Below, piece after piece: positions 16,905-25,362 of a DNA stretch of 64,000 nt; the first letter of the stretch is position 1, and each line of letters opens with the position of its first letter. A program made the position numbers and the translations under genes. The notes below the pieces were generated by a model. The model had not been told where the DNA came from. It did not search any database and saw only the letters and a list, made by a program, of their open reading frames with translations. Source of the stretch: Bosea sp. 29B (lineage in GTDB: Bacteria > Pseudomonadota > Alphaproteobacteria > Rhizobiales > Beijerinckiaceae); NCBI RefSeq assembly GCF_902506165.1, contig NZ_LR733817.1:1038255-1102254 (forward strand), in the 5' to 3' direction.

Positions 16905-17669
16905 ATGCCGAAGACCGCCAAGGCCATGACCGCGGAAAAGGCCGACAGGACCGCGCCGCGCCGCGCCGCCGACAGCGCCGAGCGCGCCTACAAGGCGATC
17001 CGGCAGCAGCTGGTCGAGTTCAAGATGCGCCCGGCAGAGCGAATCAACGAGGTCCATCTCGCCGAGATGCTGGACCTCTCGCGCACCCCGGTGCGCGAGG
17101 CGTTGAACCGGCTCGCCTCCGAAGGCTTCCTGGTGTTCACGCCCAATCGCGGCTTCTGCTTCCGCGGGCTCGACATCGACGATCTGCTCGACCTGTTCGA
17201 GATGCGTTCGATCATCGAGACCGGCGCTTTCGCGCTGGCCTGCGAGCGCGTCGACGAAGCGGGCATCGCCAAGCTGCAGGCCTTCTGGGCCGATGCGCAT
17301 CCGCGCTACGACAGGCGCGACCCGGACGAGATTCTCGAACTGGACGAGGCCTTCCACGTCCACCTCGCCGAACTCGCCAACAACCCCGAGATCGTGCATC
17401 AGCTCACCGGTATGAATGCGCGCATCCGTTTCGTGCGCCGCGCCCAGATCGAGAACGCCCCGCAGCACTGGAGCCTGGTCGACGACCATGCGCGCATCCT
17501 CCAGGCCCTGATCGACCGTGACCGCGAGCGCGGCGTCGACATCCTGCGTCGCCATATCTCGCTGACCTTCGCCGAAGCCCGCGCCGCTCTCAAGGAAGCG
17601 CTCCTGAAGAGCTACTTGCCGGACGAGGACACACCGCCACGCCGCCGGGGACGCGCCGCGCGGAAATAG
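16905..17669 (+). CDS. GntR family transcriptional regulator (FadR/FCD subfamily)
   Basis: A 254-residue regulator. The winged helix-turn-helix spans about residues 25-90 (AYKAIRQQLVEFKMRPAERI, then LAEMLDLSRTPVREALNRLA). The FCD ligand domain follows, with metal-binding candidates in LDLFEMRSIIE, DEAFHVHLAELANN and HARILQAL plus RRHISLTF. It has a basic tail (PPRRRGRAARK). FCD regulators usually respond to organic acids. It lies between two parts of the catabolic locus, next to candidate operators, and is the obvious local regulator (inference). Confidence 0.88.
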   Translation: MPKTAKAMTAEKADRTAPRRAADSAERAYKAIRQQLVEFKMRPAERINEVHLAEMLDLSRTPVREALNRLASEGFLVFTPNRGFCFRGLDIDDLLDLFEMRSIIETGAFALACERVDEAGIAKLQAFWADAHPRYDRRDPDEILELDEAFHVHLAELANNPEIVHQLTGMNARIRFVRRAQIENAPQHWSLVDDHARILQALIDRDRERGVDILRRHISLTFAEARAALKEALLKSYLPDEDTPPRRRGRAARK

Positions 17670-17893
17670 CGCGAGGCCCTCTATGCGGCCGCATGGTCGG
17701 CTATTACGCGCAAAGCCCGGACCTGTCAGACCGACCATCGCCGCGGCAGTCACACGGCTGTAGTCAGACCTTGAATTCGAAGCGCTTTTCTTCGGCCCAA
17801 CCATCTTCCGGGCCAGCGCAGCGCGTGCCACGACCGGCACTTTCATCAGCAAGAATCTGCGATTTGGGCAGGGGCTGCGCACGTGATGTCCAA

Positions 17894-17908
17894 AAGTGCC
17901 TGTACAAC
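17894..17908. promoter_or_regulatory. Candidate GntR/FCD operator upstream of the glyoxalase/ABC-transporter operon
   Basis: AAGTGCCTGTACAAC matches the site at 12068-12082 in 11 of 15 positions. It is part of a larger inverted repeat, AAGTGC-N14-GCACTT (17894-17919), about 40-65 bp upstream of the glyoxalase-like gene, where a repressor could block transcription. Binding is inferred from the shared sequence only. The rest of the 288-bp gap 17670-17957 shows nothing else. Confidence 0.45.
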
Positions 17909-17957
17909 TGCATGCACTTATGACACGGTTCGCTCCATCGGGGAAATCCCGCTGTGA

Positions 17958-18812
17958 ATGGAACCTCTAGGGATGCGCGACCACGTCCTCGGGCTCGACC
18001 ACATCGTCATCGCCGTGAGCGAGCTATCGGCGTCGGCGCAGCGCTGGCAGGCGCTGGGCTTCACGGTCTCGCCGCGCGGCCTGCACAGCGACTATCTCGG
18101 CACCGGCAACCACACGATCATGTTCGAGGACGACTATGTCGAACTCCTCGGCGTGCTAACCGCCACCGAGTTCAACGCCCCGACGCGCAGCTTCCTGGTC
18201 GATGGCGCCGGGCTCGAGCGCCTCGCCATGCGCACCGACGATGCCGCTGGCGGCCTCGCCGCACTGAAGCGCGACGGCTTCGATGGCGGCACCGGCCCGT
18301 TCGAGTTCCGTCGCCCGGTCGAGCTCGACGGCGGGCGCATGGGCGAGGCCGCCTTCCGCATCTTCCAATGGCCGCTGGAGCCGGTGCCCGGGAATGTTCG
18401 CCTGTTCGCCTGCCAGCATCTCACCCGCGACACCGTCTGGCTGCCGAGCCTGACCGCCCATCGTAACGGCGCCAGTGCGCTGAAGAGGATCGAGATCGTC
18501 GCCGCCGATCCGCACGCCGAAGCGGAACTCTGCGGCAAGCTGCTCGACCTGCCGGTCAGCGCGACTGCCGGCGCCCATACCGTCGCCATGCGCCCGCGCG
18601 GCGCCGATCTCGTCTTCGTCGACGCGGCGGACTTCGCAGCACGCTGGGGCCGCGGGGCGGGCGACGCGCTGCCGCGCTGCGGCATCGTCCTAGCGATCGC
18701 GGACATCAAGGCGGCGGCGCCCTTTGCCGAATGGACCGGCCCGAACGCCCTGCTCTGCGCGGGCGTCGATGGCGCGCTGATCGGCTGGGAGGCATGCGCC
18801 AGACGGGAATGA
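17958..18812 (+). CDS. VOC superfamily (glyoxalase-like, Glyoxalase_3) protein
   Basis: A 284-residue protein with two betaalphabeta-betabetabeta repeats. The first starts GLDHIVIAVSELSASAQRWQ with metal-ligand candidates His in LDHIVIAV and Glu in DYVELLGV; the second starts LKRIEIVAADPHAEAELCGK. This matches Glyoxalase_3-type VOC proteins. An internal ATG at 17973 with a nearby GGA is an alternative start. It leads the transporter operon (gap 49 bp). VOC proteins catalyse isomerisation, dioxygenation or C-C cleavage; the reaction here is unknown. Confidence 0.8.
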   Translation: MEPLGMRDHVLGLDHIVIAVSELSASAQRWQALGFTVSPRGLHSDYLGTGNHTIMFEDDYVELLGVLTATEFNAPTRSFLVDGAGLERLAMRTDDAAGGLAALKRDGFDGGTGPFEFRRPVELDGGRMGEAAFRIFQWPLEPVPGNVRLFACQHLTRDTVWLPSLTAHRNGASALKRIEIVAADPHAEAELCGKLLDLPVSATAGAHTVAMRPRGADLVFVDAADFAARWGRGAGDALPRCGIVLAIADIKAAAPFAEWTGPNALLCAGVDGALIGWEACARRE

Positions 18813-18861
18813 CCGCTCGCCAACAAGAATTCACAAGCAAATCACGACAATGGAGGGGACC

Positions 18862-20466
18862 ATGACCACGACACATCCGACACGGCGCCATCTGCTCACC
18901 AGCGCCGGCGCGCTCGCAATGGCGGCCGCACTGCCGGCCACCACCTTCGCCCAGGAGCCGCGCCGCGGCGGCACCATCACCGTGCACATGCCGCAGGAGC
19001 AGCGCATCCTGAACCCGGCCCTGCGGGCCTCGACCGGCGTCTACGTCATCGCCTCCAAGATCATGGAGCCCCTGGTCGATCTCAACGAGAAGGGCGAGCT
19101 CGAGCCGATGCTGGCGACGAGCTGGGAGGGCTCGGCCGACGGCAGGACCATCACGATCAAGCTGCGCGAGGGCGTGAAGTGGCATGACGGCAAGCCCTTC
19201 ACCTCGGCCGACGTGCAGTACACGGCGATGGAGCTGTGGAAGAAGCATCTGAACTACGGCACCGCGCTGCATTCGGCGCTGGAGGCGGTCGACACGCCCG
19301 ACGCCCACACCGCGATCTTCCGCTACAGCCGCCCGATGCCGATGGACCTGTTCATGGGCGCGGCGCCGGACCTCGGCTACATCGCGCCGAAACACGTCTA
19401 CGAAGGCACCAATATCCTCGACAACCCGGCCAACGTCGCCCCGATCGGCACCGGCCCGTTCAAGTTCGCCCAGTATGAGCGCGGGCAGTACGTCATCGCC
19501 GAGCGCAACCCCGACTACTGGCGCAAGGGCTTCCCCTATCTCGACAAGATCGTCTGGCGCTTCATCACCGACAAGGCCGCCGCGACCGCCGCGATCGAGG
19601 CCGGCCAGGTCCATATGAGCAACTATTCCTCACTGCCGCTCGCCGATATCGACCGGCTCGGCAAGGATGCTCGCTTCGAGGTCTCCTCGCGCGGCAATGA
19701 GCGCCAGCCCTTCCAGAACACGATCGAGTTCAACCTGCGCCGCAAGGAGCTCGCCGATGTGCGCGTGCGCCGCGCCATCATCCACGCCGTGGACACCGAC
19801 TTCTTCATCGAGAACTTCCTGTACGGCAACGGCAAGCGCGCCCATGGGCCGATCCCGTCGGTCTCGACCAATTTCTACAAGGCCGGCGCGCCGGACTATG
19901 CCTTCGACGTCAAGAAGGCGAACGCGCTGCTCGACGAGGCCGGCTTCAAGCGCGGTGCCGGCGGGGTGCGCTTCTCGCTGAAGATGCTGAGCCCGCCCTT
20001 CGGCGAGGACATCCCGCTCTGGTCGACCTTCATCCAGCAGTCGCTGCAGCAGGTCGGCATCAAAGTCGAGCTCCAGCGTCCGGACGCCGCGACCTATCTG
20101 ACCGCGGTCTATCGCGACTGGGACTACGACCTCTCGACCGGCTGGCACATCTACCGCGCCGACCCGGCGATCAGCACCATGGTCTGGTACCGCTCGGGCA
20201 GCCCGAAGGGCACAGCCTTCACCAACCAGTGGGGCTGGGTCGACCCCAAGGCCGACAAGATGATGGACGACGCCGCCTTCGAGATCGATCCGGCCAAGCG
20301 CAAGGCCGCCTATCCGGAGCTCGTCAACCTGCTCAACACCGAGGTGCCGCTCTGGATGGCGACGGAACGCCAGTTCATCTCGGTCACCAGCAAGAAGCTG
20401 AAGAACCACCACAACAATCCGCGCTGGCCGTCGAGCCACTGGGCGGATTTGTGGTTCGAGCCCTGA
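18862..20466 (+). CDS. Peptide-type ABC transporter substrate-binding protein (SBP_bac_5)
   Basis: A 534-residue extracytoplasmic solute-binding protein from the ATG at 18862, with TGGAGGGGACC as ribosome-binding site. The signal is Tat-like (RRHLLTSAGALAMAAALPAT, cleavage after TFA). The mature protein has the cluster C motifs RGGTITVHMPQEQ, LREGVKWHDGKPFTSADVQY and GTGPFKFAQYERGQYVIAERN. Such proteins bind peptides, opines, nickel or amino-acid derivatives. It feeds the two permeases and the ATPase downstream. The ligand is not predictable from the sequence. Confidence 0.9.
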   Translation: MTTTHPTRRHLLTSAGALAMAAALPATTFAQEPRRGGTITVHMPQEQRILNPALRASTGVYVIASKIMEPLVDLNEKGELEPMLATSWEGSADGRTITIKLREGVKWHDGKPFTSADVQYTAMELWKKHLNYGTALHSALEAVDTPDAHTAIFRYSRPMPMDLFMGAAPDLGYIAPKHVYEGTNILDNPANVAPIGTGPFKFAQYERGQYVIAERNPDYWRKGFPYLDKIVWRFITDKAAATAAIEAGQVHMSNYSSLPLADIDRLGKDARFEVSSRGNERQPFQNTIEFNLRRKELADVRVRRAIIHAVDTDFFIENFLYGNGKRAHGPIPSVSTNFYKAGAPDYAFDVKKANALLDEAGFKRGAGGVRFSLKMLSPPFGEDIPLWSTFIQQSLQQVGIKVELQRPDAATYLTAVYRDWDYDLSTGWHIYRADPAISTMVWYRSGSPKGTAFTNQWGWVDPKADKMMDDAAFEIDPAKRKAAYPELVNLLNTEVPLWMATERQFISVTSKKLKNHHNNPRWPSSHWADLWFEP

Positions 20467-20479
20467 TCCGGCCGAGTCG

Positions 20480-20507
20480 GAGCGGCTGCCTGCCATGGCG
20501 GCCGCTC
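20480..20507 (+). terminator. Stem-loop after the substrate-binding-protein gene
   Basis: GAGCGGCTGCC at 20480-20490 pairs with GGCGGCCGCTC at 20497-20507 (10 of 11 positions, 6-base loop). A short TTTT follows 18 bp later. Hairpins between a binding-protein gene and its permease genes often protect the upstream mRNA and dampen readthrough, giving excess binding protein. Full termination is unlikely because the permeases need the same promoter. Confidence 0.45.
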
Positions 20508-20597
20508 CCCGCCTGATCACCGCCTTTTGACAAGACCCGCCCGACGCTCACGGATGCCGGCCATCCGGACACGTTCGGCGCTTGAAGACCACGGCTC

Positions 20598-21575
20598 ATG
20601 CACATCTTGAAACTGGCCGGACGACGGCTGATGAGCAGCATCCCGACGCTGCTCATCCTGCTCGCCGGATTGTTCATCCTCCTGCAGTTCGCCCCCGGCG
20701 ACACCGTCGATGCGCTGATGGCGCAGATGGGCGGCGGCGATCCCGCGCAGGCGGCGGAGCTGCGGCGCTTCTACGGGCTGGAAGGCAGCGCGGCCGTGCG
20801 CCTGCTCGACTATCTCTGGCGGCTGGTCCGGCTCGATCTCGGCTTCTCCGCCATCTACAACAAGCCGGTCGCGACCGTGATCCTGGAGCGGCTGCCGGCG
20901 ACGCTGATGCTGATGCTATCGGCGCTGAGCTTCGCCTTCTTCGCCGGCATGCTGCTCGGCATCGTCTCGGCGCAGCGCGTCAACGGCTGGGCCGACACGC
21001 TGATCTCGCTGCTCGGCCTCCTCTTCTATGCGACGCCGTCCTTCTGGCTCGGCCTGATGAGCATCGTCGTGTTCTCGATCTGGCTGGCCTGGCTGCCACC
21101 GGGCGGGCTCTACGAGATCGGCTCGGGCGCCACCGGGATCTGGCTGGTGCTCGACATCGCCCGCCACCTGATCCAGCCGACGATCACGCTCGCGCTGATC
21201 TTCCTCGCCATCTACCTGCGCATCATGCGGGCCTCGATGCTGGAGGTCTCGACCCTCGACTTCGTCCGCACCGCCCGCGCCAAGGGGCTGACCCGCGGCG
21301 AGATCGTCCGCAAGCACGTGCTGCGCAACGCGCTGCTACCGATGGTGACGCTGATCGGCCTGCAGGCCGGCACCATGCTCGGCGGCTCGGTGGTGATCGA
21401 GAGCGTGTTCTCGCTGCCCGGCATCGGCCGCCTCGCCTATGAATCGGTGGTCCAGCGCGACCTCAACACCCTGCTCGGCATCGTCTTCGTCTCCGCCGTC
21501 ATGGTCATCTGCGTGAACTTCATCGTCGACCTGGTCTATGCGCGGCTCGACCCCCGCATCAGCGCGGGAGCCTGA
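20598..21575 (+). CDS. ABC transporter permease, DppB-type
   Basis: A 325-residue DppB/OppB-type permease. It opens with the conserved N-terminus (RRLMSSIPTLLILLAGLFIL) and has about six membrane helices. The EAA loop that docks to the ATPase is near residues 215-250: MLEVSTLDFVRTARAKGLTR followed by HVLRNALLPMVTLIG. FSLPGIGRLAYESVVQRD near the end is family-typical. It forms the channel with the next gene, 3 bp downstream. Confidence 0.9.
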   Translation: MHILKLAGRRLMSSIPTLLILLAGLFILLQFAPGDTVDALMAQMGGGDPAQAAELRRFYGLEGSAAVRLLDYLWRLVRLDLGFSAIYNKPVATVILERLPATLMLMLSALSFAFFAGMLLGIVSAQRVNGWADTLISLLGLLFYATPSFWLGLMSIVVFSIWLAWLPPGGLYEIGSGATGIWLVLDIARHLIQPTITLALIFLAIYLRIMRASMLEVSTLDFVRTARAKGLTRGEIVRKHVLRNALLPMVTLIGLQAGTMLGGSVVIESVFSLPGIGRLAYESVVQRDLNTLLGIVFVSAVMVICVNFIVDLVYARLDPRISAGA

Positions 21576-21578
21576 GCC

Positions 21579-22409
21579 ATGAAGGCGCTCAAGCATTTCC
21601 TGATGAGCCCGGCCGCCATGCTCGGCCTCGTCCTGCTCGTCGTCATCGTCGGCCTCGCCCTCTTCGCCGACGTGCTCTATCCGCGCGATCCGCTCGGCCT
21701 CGCCGGCCGGCCGCTGCAATGGCCCAATCCCGCCGGCCGCTTCCTGCTCGGCACCGACGCTTCCGGACGCGACATCGCCGCCCAGATCGCCCATGGCGCC
21801 CGCACCACCCTGCTGATGGGCATAGTCTCGACCCTGATCGCCATCGCGATCGGCATCGTCATCGGCGCGCTCGCCGGCTTCTATGGCGGGCTGACCGACG
21901 ACGTGCTGATGCGTCTGACCGAGGCCTTCCAGACCCTGCCGAACTTCATCCTGCTGCTGGTGCTGGTCGTCGTCGTCGGCTCGAACATGACGGCGGTGAC
22001 GATCGCGATCGGCGTCGTCTCCTGGCCGGCGGTGGCGCGGCTGACGCGGGCCGAGTTCCTGACCCTGCGCAATCGCGAATTCGTCCAGGCCTGCCGCACG
22101 CTCGGCCTGACCAATCGCTGGATCATCTTCCGCGAGGTCCTGCCCAACGCGCTCGCCCCGATCATCGTCTATGGCAGCGTGGTGATGGCGACGGCGATCC
22201 TGCTGGAGAGCGCCCTCGCCTTCCTCGATCTCTCCGACCCGAACATCGCCTCCTGGGGCAACCTGATCGGCCAGGGCCGCAAGGTGCTGCGCAGCGAATG
22301 GTATGTCTCGGCCATCCCCGGCGTTGCCATCCTGCTGACCATCCTCTCAGTCTCGCTGGTCGGCCAGGGGCTGAACGACGCGCTCAATCCGAGGCTGCGC
22401 AACCGATGA
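21579..22409 (+). CDS. ABC transporter permease, DppC-type
   Basis: A 276-residue DppC/OppC-type permease: N-terminal helix, LLGTDASGRDIAAQIAHGAR (the conserved GTDxxGRD segment), about six membrane helices and the EAA loop LTLRNREFVQACRTLGLTNR with IFREVLPNALAPIIV. The C-terminus ends with GQGLNDALNPRLR, as in the family. Its stop overlaps the start of the ATPase gene by 4 bp (ATGA). Confidence 0.9.
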   Translation: MKALKHFLMSPAAMLGLVLLVVIVGLALFADVLYPRDPLGLAGRPLQWPNPAGRFLLGTDASGRDIAAQIAHGARTTLLMGIVSTLIAIAIGIVIGALAGFYGGLTDDVLMRLTEAFQTLPNFILLLVLVVVVGSNMTAVTIAIGVVSWPAVARLTRAEFLTLRNREFVQACRTLGLTNRWIIFREVLPNALAPIIVYGSVVMATAILLESALAFLDLSDPNIASWGNLIGQGRKVLRSEWYVSAIPGVAILLTILSVSLVGQGLNDALNPRLRNR

Positions 22410-24019
22410 GCGCTCCCGCGTTTGCCCCGCTCGTCCATATCGAGGACCTCTCCATCGCCCTGCCCAGGGGCGCCGACCGGCCTTTCGCCGTCGAGAAGCT
22501 GTCGCTGACCCTGAACGCCGGCGAGATCGTCTGCGTCGTCGGCGAGAGCGGTTCCGGCAAGTCGATGACCGCCTCGGCCCTGATGGGCTTGCTGCCGCCC
22601 TCGCTGCCGGTCCGCAGCGGCAGGATCATGCTCGGCGAGCGCGACATCGTCCGCCTCACCGAGGACGAGCTGCGCGCCATCCGCGGCCCTGAGATCGGCA
22701 TGATCTTCCAGGAGCCGATGACGGCGCTGAACCCGCTGCGCACCGCTGGCGACCAGATCGCCGAGATGTTCCGCGCCCATACCGACCTGCCGAAGGCCGA
22801 GATCGAGGCGCGGGCGCTGAAACTGCTCGACGAGGTCGGCATTCCCGAGCCGGCCTCGGCCTATCGCGCCTATCCGCACGAGCTCTCCGGCGGGCAGCGC
22901 CAGCGCGTGATGATCGCAATGGCGCTGGCGCTCGAGCCCAAGATCCTGATCGCCGACGAGCCGACCACCGCGCTCGACGTCACCATCCAGGCGCAGATCC
23001 TCGAGCTGATCCGCGACATCCAGCGCCGCACCGGCATGGCAGTCCTGTTCATCACCCATGATTTCGGCGTCGTCGCCGAAATCGCCGACCGGGTCATGGT
23101 GATGCAGCACGGCAAGGTGGTCGAGAGCGGCAGCGCCCAAGCCGTGCTGCACAACCCGCAGCATCCCTACACCAGGGCGCTGATCGCGGCGGTGCCGAGC
23201 CTGACGCCGCCGCCACCGCGCGCTCTGCCTAACCAGACCATCGCGACCGTGCGCGAGCTCTCGAAGACCTACCGCACCGGCGGCGGCTGGTTCGGCCGCA
23301 AGCAGCGCGTCACCTATGCGGTGAAGTCGGCGAGCATCTCCCTGCCGAGCCAGGCGACGCTCGGCATCGTCGGCGAGAGCGGCTCGGGCAAGTCGACATT
23401 GGCGCGCTGCATCGTGCGCCTGCTCGATCCCGACAGTGGCGCGATCGAGCTCGGTGGTGTCGATTTCGGCGGCCTCGAGGGCGAGGCGCTGCGGCGCCAG
23501 CGCCATCTCGTCCAGATGGTCTTCCAGGACCCTTACGCCTCGCTCAACCCCCGCCGCAGCGTCGGCGATCTCGTCACGCAGGGCCTGATCGCCCGCGGCA
23601 CGAAGCGCACCGTCGCCATGGCCCGCGCCAAGGAGCTCTTCGCGCTGGTCGGCCTCGACCCTGCCGCAACCGACCGCCTGCCGCACGAATTCTCCGGCGG
23701 CCAGCGCCAGCGCATCGGCCTCGCCCGGGCGCTGGCGCTAGAGCCCAAGGTGCTGGTCGCCGACGAGGCCGTCTCGGCACTCGACGTCTCCGTGCAGGCG
23801 CAGGTCCTCAAGCTGCTGGTCGAACTGCGCGACAAGCTTTCGCTCTCAATGATCTTCATCACCCATGACCTGCGCGTCGCGGCGCAAATCTGCGACCATA
23901 TCGCGATCATGCAGCGCGGCGAGGTCGTCGAGCATGGCGTCACCGCCGATATCTTCGCCGCACCGAAGCACCCCTATACCCAGAAGCTGCTTTCCGCCGT
24001 GCCGGGACGAGCGAACTGA
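22406..24019 (+). CDS. Peptide-type ABC transporter ATPase, fused DppD-DppF
   Basis: A 537-residue protein made of two complete nucleotide-binding domains. NBD1 has Walker A GESGSGKS (about residues 49-56), signature LSGGQRQR and Walker [16 protein letters not shown]2 has Walker A GESGSGKS, signature FSGGQRQR and Walker [13 protein letters not shown]. Oligopeptide-transporter C-terminal motifs follow each domain ([24 protein letters not shown]). It energises the importer formed by the two upstream permeases. The frame is open upstream, but ATG 22406 overlaps the permease stop and gives the natural N-terminus. Confidence 0.9.
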   Translation: MSAPAFAPLVHIEDLSIALPRGADRPFAVEKLSLTLNAGEIVCVVGESGSGKSMTASALMGLLPPSLPVRSGRIMLGERDIVRLTEDELRAIRGPEIGMIFQEPMTALNPLRTAGDQIAEMFRAHTDLPKAEIEARALKLLDEVGIPEPASAYRAYPHELSGGQRQRVMIAMALALEPKILIADEPTTALDVTIQAQILELIRDIQRRTGMAVLFITHDFGVVAEIADRVMVMQHGKVVESGSAQAVLHNPQHPYTRALIAAVPSLTPPPPRALPNQTIATVRELSKTYRTGGGWFGRKQRVTYAVKSASISLPSQATLGIVGESGSGKSTLARCIVRLLDPDSGAIELGGVDFGGLEGEALRRQRHLVQMVFQDPYASLNPRRSVGDLVTQGLIARGTKRTVAMARAKELFALVGLDPAATDRLPHEFSGGQRQRIGLARALALEPKVLVADEAVSALDVSVQAQVLKLLVELRDKLSLSMIFITHDLRVAAQICDHIAIMQRGEVVEHGVTADIFAAPKHPYTQKLLSAVPGRAN

Positions 24020-24032
24020 CGGAGCTGATCCG

Positions 24033-24545
24033 ATGAGCGAGACCTACGAACCCGGCGAGACCTTCGTCGTCCAGCCCGGCACCGCGACGAGCTACTGGCA
24101 GCCAGTGCCGGCCAATGGCCATATCGAGGTCGCGCTCGACCCGTCCAAGGTCAGGATGGACAACCCGCTCGCCTTCGGCACCCAGACCGTGCCGCCCGGC
24201 GGCCATGTCCGCGAGCACAGCCATGACCGCCATGAGGAGGTCATCTACTTCATCAAGGGCAAGGGCCGGGCCGTGCTCGACGGCCAGGACGTGCCGGCCG
24301 TGCCGGGCACCGCGATCTTCGTCGGCAAGAGCCGCCGCCATATGTTCATCAACGACGGCACCGAGGACCTGCATTGGGTCTGGCTGATCGTGCCGAACGG
24401 CCTCGAGGACTTCTTCCGCCTGATCGGCCGCCCGCGGACGGCCGGCGAACCGGCCCCGGAGAATTTCCCGCGGCCGGAGAACGTGCTCGAGATCGAGCGC
24501 CAGACCGTCTTCGCGGCTCAGCCCAAAGACCAGCGCCAGCCCTGA
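24033..24545 (+). CDS. Cupin domain protein
   Basis: A 170-residue protein from ATG 24033 (GGAG 9 bp upstream). The cupin barrel shows motif 1 with metal ligands REHSHDRHEEVIYFIKGKGR and motif 2 PGTAIFVGKSRRHMFINDG, so metal binding is likely. The start region (FVVQPGTATSYWQPVPANGH) and the tail (RPRTAGEPAPENFPRP) fit a small-molecule enzyme rather than a regulator; there is no DNA-binding domain. It lies between the transporter ATPase and the aspartate-dehydrogenase-like gene. The reaction is unknown. Confidence 0.82.
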   Translation: MSETYEPGETFVVQPGTATSYWQPVPANGHIEVALDPSKVRMDNPLAFGTQTVPPGGHVREHSHDRHEEVIYFIKGKGRAVLDGQDVPAVPGTAIFVGKSRRHMFINDGTEDLHWVWLIVPNGLEDFFRLIGRPRTAGEPAPENFPRPENVLEIERQTVFAAQPKDQRQP

Positions 24546-24556
24546 TTGGAGTCGCG

Positions 24557-25351
24557 ATGGCGAGCGAACGGCGCATCGGCCTGATCGGCTTCGGCACGAT
24601 CGCCAAGGACATCCAGGCTCGGCTCGGGAACGAGGGCTTTGCCTTCGCCGCCCTGCTGCAGCCGGATTCGCCGAGCCGTGCCGACGTGCCAGCCGGCCTC
24701 ACCTTGCTCGCGTCCGTCGACGAGTTGCTGGCCTGGCGCCCTGCCCTCGTTGTCGAGGCGGCCGGCCATGCCACCGTCTCGCAGCTCCTGCCCGCAATCC
24801 TCGCCGCCGGCATTCCAGCCATCCCAGCCTCGACCGGAGCGCTCGCCGACGATGATCTCCTTGCCCGGCTCGCCGAGGCGGCCGAGCGGGGAAGGACGCG
24901 CCTGATCGTGCCTTCCGGCGCGGTCGGCGGTCTCGATTATCTCGCCGCGCTGGGCGAGACGGCTGACGCCCATGTTTGCTACACCTCGCGCAAGCCGCCG
25001 GCGGCATGGGGTCCCGAGCTCGCCGCGCTTGGCCTTGCGGAGAAGGCCGCGCAGGCCGAGATCGTGCTCTATGAAGGCACGGCGCGCAAAGCTGCCAAGC
25101 TCTATCCGAAGAACCTCAATGTCGGGCTGACCATCGCGCTGGCGGTCGGGCATGACCGCCTTTCCGTGCGCATCGTCTCCGACCCGTGGGCAGCCGGAAA
25201 CACCCATGAGATCGAGGCGGAGAGCGCGCTCGGCACGGCCCGGATGAGCTTCGTCAACCTGCCTTCGCCCGCCAACCCCAAGACCTCGGCCCTGACGGCC
25301 GCCAGCCTCGCCGCGGCGATCCGCCGGCAATTCGATCGCATCGCGATCTAG
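24557..25351 (+). CDS. Aspartate dehydrogenase-like NAD(P)-dependent enzyme
   Basis: A 264-residue protein from ATG 24557. The Rossmann start is RIGLIGFGTIAKDIQARL. The family motifs are VVEAAGHATVSQLLP, PSGAVGGLDYLAA (the substrate-binding GAxGGLD segment) and ARKAAKLYPKNLNVGLTIAL. This is the L-aspartate dehydrogenase fold (NadX type), which interconverts an amino acid with an imine or oxo acid. The locus lacks nadA/nadC-type neighbours, so a catabolic role on the imported substrate is more likely than NAD synthesis (inference). Confidence 0.82.
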   Translation: MASERRIGLIGFGTIAKDIQARLGNEGFAFAALLQPDSPSRADVPAGLTLLASVDELLAWRPALVVEAAGHATVSQLLPAILAAGIPAIPASTGALADDDLLARLAEAAERGRTRLIVPSGAVGGLDYLAALGETADAHVCYTSRKPPAAWGPELAALGLAEKAAQAEIVLYEGTARKAAKLYPKNLNVGLTIALAVGHDRLSVRIVSDPWAAGNTHEIEAESALGTARMSFVNLPSPANPKTSALTAASLAAAIRRQFDRIAI

Positions 25352-25362
25352 GAAAGGTGCCG

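Noticed and set aside
22169..23686. A 505-codon minus-strand frame across the ABC ATPase gene
   Set aside because: Antisense shadow of the fused DppD-DppF gene; no motif, and composition typical of reversed GC-rich codons.
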